From the NCBI GenBank assembly GCA_002270565.1, contig NQMI01000002.1, forward strand, positions 496,001 through 560,000: a stretch of DNA of 64,000 bases. Direction: 5' to 3'. Below, piece after piece: positions 56,315-64,000 of the stretch (position 1 is the stretch's first letter; each line of letters opens with the position of its first letter). Made by a program: the position numbers and the translations under genes. The stretch comes from Stenocarpella maydis (taxonomy: Eukaryota > Ascomycota > Sordariomycetes > Diaporthales > Diaporthaceae). Below the pieces are notes generated by a model. That model did no database searches and had not been told where the DNA came from. It was given only the letters and a program-made list of their open reading frames with translations.

Positions 56315-57579
56315 TCAAACCATCCTCCTTGGAGACACACGCGGAAGCATGTCCTCATAGCGTCGAGCATTTAGGTCGAGCTCGGTCTTTCCAGAGAACT
56401 TGGAGCCGGCCGATTTTGGTGGCAGTTGGGTGAGTTTAGAATGGTCACCGTAGTCCAGTCGGCCAGATCCAGGGAGGGGCTCGGAGATCTGCATAGTACC
56501 TCGAGGCAGAGAACGTCTAGAGCGTCGAGTTCGGCAGTAGGCGACTGCCAGGGAGACCAGGGCCACAACGGCGGCGCCAGCACCTACAGCGATCCCAGCT
56601 TTTGCGCCAACAGAAAGATCACTCTCCGATGGCGGAGCCGCAGCGGCCTCTGAGGTAGACGAGGCAGATTGAGAAGCAGACGCCTTTGTGGCGGTTGTTC
56701 CAGAAGTGGACGTGGATGTCGAGGCGGACGACGTCTCAGAGACTTCTGAAGCTGTGGTCGAAGCCTGATAGGAAATTGGTCAGCCAACAGTCACTCTCAG
56801 GGGGAAAACAGCTGCTATTGAATGGAAGCAGCTCCGCGGCAATATTTACTCACCGTGGAGCTGGTCTCAGTGGTAGCCGTGCTCGCAGTCGGAGTTTCGG
56901 TTCCCGAGGTGACGCTCTCGACCGAGGCTGAAGTCGGCTCACTGGCAGTGGTAGGTGTCGTCGCCGTGGTCTCTGCTTCGGCCGTGGTCTTTGGTTCGGC
57001 AGTGGTTGTAGCAGGCGCAGGTGTATTGGTCGATTCGGGTGTGGTTACAGGTGCGGCCGCTGTGGTTCCGGTTGCTTTCAGGCAAAATCCACCTGCATAG
57101 TCGACGGCAGCTTTTGCATCCTCAGGAGAGCACGACTGATTCGCGCAGTCGCGGATCCCATTCTCGAAATTGGGGTTGCCGCAAAGACACTGGTCAGTGA
57201 CAGGTACGCAGCCGACACTGACTCTCATGTTGTTGATGCAGTTTTGCTGGAATATCATTAGCACGTCGGCACTCAAACACCCCTGACGCCAGCCAGACCC
57301 TCCACACACAAGACCCTTCGCACTCCCTTGCTGGTGATGACATGCCAGAGACATGACAATGCACCCATAACCGCATTCCTGGCTTCGACGAAAGCCCGAA
57401 GGATGAGAGAGGACGGCCATGAGACCAAGTTCCAAGGAAACGTCAAGGATCGTGGGGCACTGAGCACATCGTGGATGAAGGAGACGTACCGAACAGCTCG
57501 AAAGAGCACCGAAGTCCTGAGCACTGGCCAGCCCAACCATGGCCAGCCATGCTGGCAGCAGATATCGGGTCGTTCGCAT
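56315..57579 (-). CDS. CFEM-domain single-pass membrane protein
   Basis: 310 residues in three exons: 57579-57490, 57246-56854 and 56764-56315. MRTTRYLLPAWLAMVGLASA is the signal peptide. The CFEM domain (residues about 22-90) has the expected eight cysteines: SSC, QNC, VGC, DQC, LCG, RDC, QSC and GFC. The first intron falls between the first and second. A Ser/Thr/Glu/Pro linker of about 130 residues, likely O-glycosylated, follows. Then comes one transmembrane helix (AGIAVGAGAAVVALVSLAVAYC) with a basic stop-transfer (RTRRSRRS) and a cytosolic tail of about 60 residues. It is thus anchored by a helix rather than GPI. CFEM proteins act in haem/iron capture, wall sensing or pathogenesis; the tail suggests a sensor-like role. 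Confidence 0.88.
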
Positions 57580-60500
57580 TTTGAAGTCGGTTGAATAGCG
57601 TTGTTGGCCAATATTTCGATGTGTGCCGTTGCCGAATGCCCACTTCACAAGTCCAGTCGCTAGCTCCCAGAAATATCCACCACGGCTTCGAAGTGCAGAT
57701 GAACAAATAGTCGGTCGTACAGCCACAAGGCTTAGTTGCAGGACATATCGGTCCTCGATGTACCTGGGAAGTTGCAGATTTCTGGTGACGTTGGTCTGAG
57801 ACAGCGAATAAGACTACCTCCTGCAGGCCGACAATAAAATAATGGGGCGTGCTCGGTTCTCGAGATTGTCTTGGAGTGAGTCGGAGAGAAAAGAAGCAAA
57901 GGCAATTGAGTGATTTCAAGGAGATCCAGGCCCGCAATAAGTGAAGAAGAGAAGTGGTGAGAGAATATGACGAAATTGAACCGAAAAAGGCAAACGAGAG
58001 ACTTGAACAGTGAGAAGCGAGTTTTAAGGAGTGGCTCGGAAGAGAATGAAGATTGGGTCCCGTACCACAGACAGACAGTTCGAAAGTCTGGTTGACAGGA
58101 CAGGCCCCGGTCTGGAGGAACGAGAGAAAAGAAGGCAAGGTGCCGCCTGGTGAACGAAGTTCCCTGCGAAGACAGAACAAGGCCAGGAAAAACGGGCGGG
58201 CAGAGGATAGAAGAATGCACTTGAAAAAGAAAAGGTGTGGGACGAAGAGGTAAAATGCTGGACCCTTCCCTTCGCACGCAGCCACGATCAGAGAGCGAGA
58301 GGGCCCACTTGGGAATGCAAAAGGGTGTTTAACGCGCCTACTGAATTTAGGAAAACGCTTATTTTGACACAGCGCAGGGGTGGTACACTACCGTACCGCT
58401 CTGTGCCTGGGAGGGGGTGGTTTCCGAGAGGGCGCTAGCTGGGGGTGGTACGGAGGACAGACTGATGGGGCGCGGGTTGATGCAATCAGAGTGCAGGGAC
58501 GCTGCGGCCGATCTCAGGGGTTCAAAGCTGTGGGGGGGGGAGGCGCGTCCTGCGAGATTGATTGTGGAATGCTCATCGAGCAGCCACGCCAGGTCAATCA
58601 GATGGTTGGATGTGCCCCAGGAAATTCCTCAGTTTCAGTCACTCACTCACTCCTCCATCATTTCACCAGCCGGCGAGTCTCTTCTCTTCTCTTGGGCTGT
58701 ACATGTAGAGTAAAGAGGGCGGGCACCCAACCGCTTCATTGACTTTTCACGGCAGCCCAACAGCCACGCACTGCCCCGCACGGCCAAGGGCTACCCTTTT
58801 CGTGCACATATCGGACTTGATGCGAGCCCCTGCCTATCTAGGTACCTGCCTACGGTAGCAACAAGTCCGCAAGTGGCTCCGTACCATGGCAAAAAAAAAA
58901 AGAGAGAGAAGAAAAGCCAACCCCACAGCGTCACGCGTCACCATGCCTCCGTGGCCCCGTGGCCCCGTGCAGCAGGTTAGTCAGTTAGAGGAGGGGCTCA
59001 AAGCTCAGGCCCGTCCCTCCCTACTTACGCAGTAGGTATCTATCTATAGGCAGGTACCGCGAGTCAGCGGGGCTCACGGAAGACGACGCCCTCAAATCCA
59101 TAGGGCTACACTACTTCACCTGTTAGGACCCGACGACTGCTGCTGCTGCTGCTGCCATCTTGTAATGTGCACGTACAGACAGAAACAGTGGGCACCGCTG
59201 CGATGGTTCGTCTGGGTATCGCCCAAGACTGCCAACAGCTTGTCATCCGCTCGCTAGCTCGACCGTCTTTAGTGTACCACAGGAATCCTGGCGAGACACT
59301 GGCGAGTTCGGGAGAACGAGGTCTGTTCTCTTGCCGTCTATACTACACTACCAGTACTACGTGGGCAGTGACCAGGGCCACCCGTGATCTCCTCCGGGAT
59401 CAGCACCACTGCCACCACGAACAACCGTCCCAAAAACGGAGTAGCGCCATCTGGAGTTGGTCCACGCGGCTGTTTTTAGCCCAACGCAAGGCACAAAGAT
59501 CTCGTCCTGCCCTCCTGCATTAGCAATGGCCACCCGTCAGGCCACCCGTCAACGGCCGCAGTCTTGGCCATGGTGGGCCCTACCTCGTCCCCTCCTCTCA
59601 GGCTGGAGGCGCCAGAACACCTGCCCGCCAGCTAAAACAAGACAGACACACCAAGAAAAGGGGCCGCCATATGCCGGCACCTGCACTCATTCCATGGCCA
59701 TCGATGTCTTCTAGGGCCGTCTTAGCTGGGAGGCACCCAAGCCGGCAGTCGTCACTGTTTTGGGCTTTCTGGCCGGACCGAGGCAGCAGATCGGGAATCC
59801 AAGGCGATGTTTCACATACAGGGCCTCCCATTTTCCGTCAATTTACCTTTCAAATGCACCATGCTACCTGGTGATCTCATCTCACCCAGATTACATTTTG
59901 AAAATCTCAAGACGGAATCTGCGCGAGTGCAACCGTTGCCTTTTAGCCCCAAGATTTTCTCCCACAAGCCGAACCCGATTTTATGTTTCATACACTGCTC
60001 CTCCCACTCAGCCGTGTCAAAGGTGGCAGGCAGGTGGGAAGCCATACTCAGTCACATCTCCCACTTGCCAGGCCTACTACGCATACAGTCGTACAGCATC
60101 ATCGGAACCAGAGTTGAGCCCTCTTTCGGTCGCGGCACACCGCAGCGCGTAAAACGGCGTCACGCCAGCTTGAGTCGAGATGAGCATCTGCCTCTAGGTG
60201 ATGATGATCATCTCGTCCAAACTTTCGGGTCCCCGTCACAAATCTCGCCTGCGTGCCCGGCATGCAGCTCCCCTAGCTGCAGCACTCTCGCCGCCGTGAT
60301 CGTCGCGTCACGCGGCACTGCTGCACTCTGTTTTCCGCCCGCATATAAACTCTTGCGAAATGTCTTGGAGCATGTCGTCTCAAGATCACGGGATGAATTC
60401 AGGACGACTTCGCCGGCGGGCGCCGGGCCTGTCGCCGGGCCGACTCCGCCCAAAACGAAATTGCCAACGACCGCACATCATGCTCGGTACAGCAAAGGAC

Positions 60501-63133
60501 CAACGACATCAAAACCTGGTCCTTGGGACATTCGCATTGACCCCGGCTTCTAGGGTGTGCGGCAGTTTAACGATCTTCTCCCCGGTAGGGCAGGTGGGTT
60601 CTTAGCAAAAAGATCCTGAAGGAGACACAATCCGCTCGGCAGGCACGCTTACCAGGGTTGAGTCTGGTGGCAGGATGCTTGGCTCTGTGCAGCTGCTTCT
60701 GCCCTAGAGAGCGGCTCCCAATCTTGCCATGAGCCTGGGTTCAAACGTGTTGCACTGGAATGAGGCTCAAGTGAGGCGTCCCGTCTGCGCGTCTTGGGTT
60801 CTGTCAGCTTCTCTTATATTCATTCCTAGGCGCAACCCGGGCTACGCGCCTGAACGATTCAAGTCATCGTCCAATTTCGTTGTCTCCCTAGGTCTGGCTT
60901 AAGAGAGTTCTAGTCAAGTGTCCATCTTAGTGCGGTCAATGTGTTTGAGAATAATAGCAGTTGTGGGTTCGTCCCATGGAGAGGCTGCAGTTGGGATAAG
61001 CGAATTCTGGTCTTGCGGCATCTCGATCTTGATGATCGAGAGCAGCTTGGGAACGCTGCACTGAGTCCAATGCGGGCCAAAGGCACTGTCCAACTTAGAA
61101 CCCCCTCAGCTTGCTTGCTCGTTATTGTCTTGGTCCTTCATCGCGATGCTTTTGCTCTAGGTTCGCTCAGGCTATTGCTCCTGATTCTTCAGCACCTCTA
61201 GCGGGAGCCCGGTATTATTCATCTCCCAATTCCAAGTGTTCAGCCAAACATCTCCCAAATATCTCCCTTGCACATCATCCAGTAGACTGGCTGCACCAAG
61301 TGGTCCTGAACGATAAGATATATGGCCTGAGGACCAGTCGTCGGTTCGGATTGAGGAACTCTTTCTCTATACCCCGCGGTGGATTCTCATGCAATTCAAA
61401 GAAGCTAGGGGTAATATCGCGGCACTTGGTCCGCCCTCACAGGACGCGCACTCAATCGCGCCGCGGTGATTTGCCGTCGAATATTCCCATTGACTTCTTC
61501 AAGTCATGGCACCGGTGAAAGCTCCACCTCCGCAGGTCTTGGACCCATTCTGGAGCACATGTCTCAAACTCACCATCTCCATAACTATTTACATTTGATG
61601 ATGTAGGGGTTTTGTTCCCCATGAGCCGGAGAGGGTACGAGCCAGGCCTTGATTATCTTCCTCGCAGATCTGCAAGGCCTCATTCTCGAAGAAGAAGAAG
61701 AAGAAAAGACAGGACCCTAGTCTCTTGCATCCTTCTTATAAGCTCATATTTCCCGCAGACATAAGGTGGGACCTTGATCGATCCAGGAGCGCTCACCCCA
61801 TTAACCTGTCCGCCCACCTACGGCTAGCCAGTACCCTACAGTCGAGGCAACAAGATCTCCGAATCAAGTAGCTCCCCTGGAAGCTTCGAAGATCTGTAAA
61901 AAGAGTCATGATGAGATAGCAACCAGCTCGAGCAGGCATTCTGTCAGGAGGTCAGAAGTGCTCTTATGAGACGTCACAGGGGCGCGCCGTGTCATTCCGA
62001 CAGCCCTGCGTGTGAACCGGAGCAGACGCAGCGCGTTCTGCCGGCCCTTGGTTCCTAGGCCCTCGACCGCGAGGTCTCATAGTATGGGCTGGCAGCCAAA
62101 CCTGCCATCTCATCCTCCTGGGCTGGCTTGTAGCTTGTGTACCTCTGGTCGGCGTCGACGATCCGTCGCGATATAGTACATACTTGAAAGAAAAGTGAGA
62201 CGGGCCCTGCAGTTAGCTGGGCATCTTGAATGGTGTCGACCCGCTGGAAGTACATGAGGACCGCTCTGTCGGCCCCAAAGTGGCCAAAACACAATCAGAC
62301 GTAGCCGTTAACGTCGGGAGAGAAAAGCATGCCTTTGGTACATGAGACGTGGCATGGCGACAGCCTCCGGGCGACTCATTATTCTAGGGGCGCAGGGCGG
62401 CAGGCATAGGTGTTAAAAAAAAAACAAGAACAATGTTTTCCTTGAAACATTGCCATTCATAAATGTGGCGGGTGTTTGTCAATGCGAACATGCGTGGACT
62501 ATATTTCACCTTGCGTAATCCAGCTCTCCCGTTATAGGGGCCCCGGTCTTGCTATTGCCTCAGGTATGGAGGTTCGGAGAGGCTGGGCACTTGGGATGTA
62601 GTCCGTTTCGATGGGCGCGCGGGGTACATGCCGGCGTCCTTCATAGGTTAGAAGGCGTGCACGCGGTAAAGACCTGAGGGGAGAGAACTCATGGCAGGCA
62701 GCTACGGTGATGGCACCCTTACGCCACGCTTCCGTACTGCCCAGCTTCACGCCTTCGCCTTGCGCACTTTGCGCGCTATCCTTCCAACTCCGGCTCGGAA
62801 GACACAGATTTTGGTAGACCTTTTGGAAATTTTTGGCTCGATAGTGTACGTATCTAGCCAGTCACCCTACCAGCGATGCAAAGCCGCGCCTCCTTCATTT
62901 ACTGAAAAGCCTCGCAGCGTCACGACGCTGGGTTTTCCTTGCACCCAATTTTTTGCCCGATTACAGGGCCAGAAACGAGGCAAAGCATTCCCCTTTACGC
63001 CCACAACCATGGACCATCAAGTCATTCAAGCCGGCGTCGTTAACCTCGACCCAGATGTTGTGGTCTCTAGTAATCGCCGGCCACAGAACTATCCATCCTG
63101 AACCCCCACCGCAGACCTTCCTGGGCACATCCC
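57580..63133. other. Long gene-free stretch between CFEM and RACK1 genes
   Basis: About 5.5 kb. The first kilobase is the CFEM promoter side. Open frames as long as 248 codons (59807-60553, plus strand) lack motifs, splice logic or codon character and are overlapped on the other strand. Features seen are a CTG run (about 59140-59155), TACCTAGGTA-like motifs at 58838-58850 and 59030-59060, a GAA run at 61690-61705 and A-rich runs at 58890 and 62417. Long non-coding transcripts are possible. Confidence 0.5.
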
Positions 63134-64000
63134 TTATGCCCTGGACATAACACCCCAGGCACGGATGATGTTGTCGGTGTAACCGGCGAACAGGGTCTGG
63201 CCGTCAGCGGACCAGGCGAGGGACATGCACTCCGGGTCGCGGGACTTCTTGGAGGTGCCGGTGGCGGCGAAGTCGGGCTTCAGCTCGTCGACCTTGGTCT
63301 TCTTCTCCAGGTCGAAGATGATTATGGAGGAAGAGGTGGCGGCGCAGAGCCAGTAGCGGTTGGGGGAGAAGACAAGGGCGTGGATCTCGTCGTTGGCGTT
63401 CAGGGAGTAGAGGTGCTTGGACTCGTTAAGGTCCCACAGCATGGTGGTGCCATCCTTGCCGCCGGAGGCGCACAGAGATCCATCGGGGGAGATGGTGACG
63501 GTGTTGATGTAGCCGGTATGGCCGATGTGGTCGGTCTGTAGCTTGCAGGTGGAGAGCTCCCAGACCTAGTTGCGAGTGTCAGCGAACAGCTTCCGTACTG
63601 GGGCCGGCTCATTCATGATCGTGACAGGGGTTGGAGGATCAGTGCTAGGTGATTGATTGTCTCATGGCCTCGAGGCTCTGAAGTAGCAAATACTTTGATA
63701 AAAGTGCAAAGCATCATATCGTGTCATTTGGGGGCGGCTCTTGGGCTGCAGCGAGGAGGAAAACGTACCTTGACGAGCTTGTCCCAGCCGGAAGAGACAA
63801 TGACAGCGTTCTGGGGGTTGGGAGAGAAGCGGACGCAAGAGACCCACTCGGTGTGGCCCTTGTCGGTAATGGTGTACTTGCAGTCACCGAGGGTGTTCCA
63901 CAGCTTGATGGAGCGGTCGCGGGAACCAGAGACGATCTGGCGGTTGTCGGCGGAGAAGGAAACGGACAGGACGTCCTTGGTGTGGCCGACGAAGCGACGG
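63134..64000 (-). CDS. cpc-2: RACK1/CPC-2 WD40 protein, 3' part
   Basis: Partial gene running off the right edge. Visible exons are 64000-63769 (upstream end outside) and 63565-63134. Together they encode the last five or so WD repeats of the 40S-bound scaffold RACK1 (yeast Asc1, Neurospora CPC-2): [67 protein letters not shown] and the C-terminal [18 protein letters not shown]1 sits at the ribosome head and links translation to signalling, including general amino-acid control. The 203-base intron (63566-63768) hosts a snoRNA. The seven-bladed propeller start lies beyond the window. Confidence 0.95.
63637..63722 (-). ncRNA. snR24: C/D-box snoRNA U24/snR24 inside the RACK1 intron
   Basis: On the minus strand within the RACK1 intron lie box C ATGATG (63717-63712), an internal guide TATTTGCTACTT followed by a D'-like CAGA (about 63692-63677), a C'-like ATGAGA and box D CTGA (63642-63639). 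The guide is complementary to the conserved 25S rRNA stretch AGTAGCAAATA, the same target as yeast snR24, which is also encoded in an intron of the RACK1 gene ASC1. The second guide before box D (ATCACCTAGCA) resembles the yeast one less well. Size is about 85 nt, and flanking bases can form only a short closing stem. Identification rests on host gene, box order and guide match. Confidence 0.85.

Noticed and set aside
59807..60553. Plus-strand open frame of 248 codons
   Set aside because: No ATG at the left end, no family character, no splice partner, and mirrored by a minus-strand frame.

Overview
The window is nuclear DNA from a filamentous ascomycete, most likely a Sordariomycete. The protein-coding genes carry short GT-AG introns (about 50-150 nt) with CTAAC/CTGAC-type branch sites. 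The gene content is fungal (Zn2Cys6 regulator, CFEM protein, Som1, Cox9, RACK1/CPC-2), and intergenic DNA has the TACCTAGGTA-like palindromes often seen in this class. The exon models below were joined by hand from splice signals and reading phase.

Layout. 1-13.6 kb: a Zn2Cys6 regulator, tafazzin and a cytochrome b561-domain membrane protein, separated by long gene-free stretches. 14.6-17.8 kb: a UlaG-like metallo-hydrolase and a small secreted protein. 19.3-39.1 kb: a dense run of catabolic and detoxification genes, several in divergent pairs: MOSC-ferredoxin reductase fusion, dienelactone hydrolase, FAD monooxygenase, amidase, ACSF3-type malonyl-CoA synthetase, carboxylesterase, a broken metallo-beta-lactamase, arylamine N-acetyltransferase (NAT) and a broken MFS transporter. 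39.5-42.6 kb: two nearly identical PIF/Harbinger-type elements, one complete with inverted repeats and TTA target duplications, one truncated at an ambiguous base. 42.9-44.9 kb: the relic of an NRPS-like A-PCP-C enzyme. 46.3-64 kb: mainly housekeeping genes (HAD hydrolase, XRCC2-like protein, Som1, Cox9, uL22m, CFEM protein, RACK1), with a 5.5-kb gene-free gap before RACK1. A C/D snoRNA matching U24/snR24 lies in a RACK1 intron.

How the genes may work together. The 19-39 kb block has the composition of the Fusarium FDB1/FDB2 loci that detoxify benzoxazolinones. In that pathway a metallo-beta-lactamase opens the cyclic carbamate to an aminophenol, and a NAT-family enzyme N-malonylates the product. 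Here NAT is intact and sits with an intact malonyl-CoA synthetase that could supply its donor. The lactamase gene carries an in-frame stop, two frame changes and a lost metal ligand, and the MFS transporter has a one-base deletion. The entry and export steps look dead while the conjugation and ring-processing genes look alive. This suggests either recent decay or a switch to another arylamine source, for example anilides cleaved by the local amidase.
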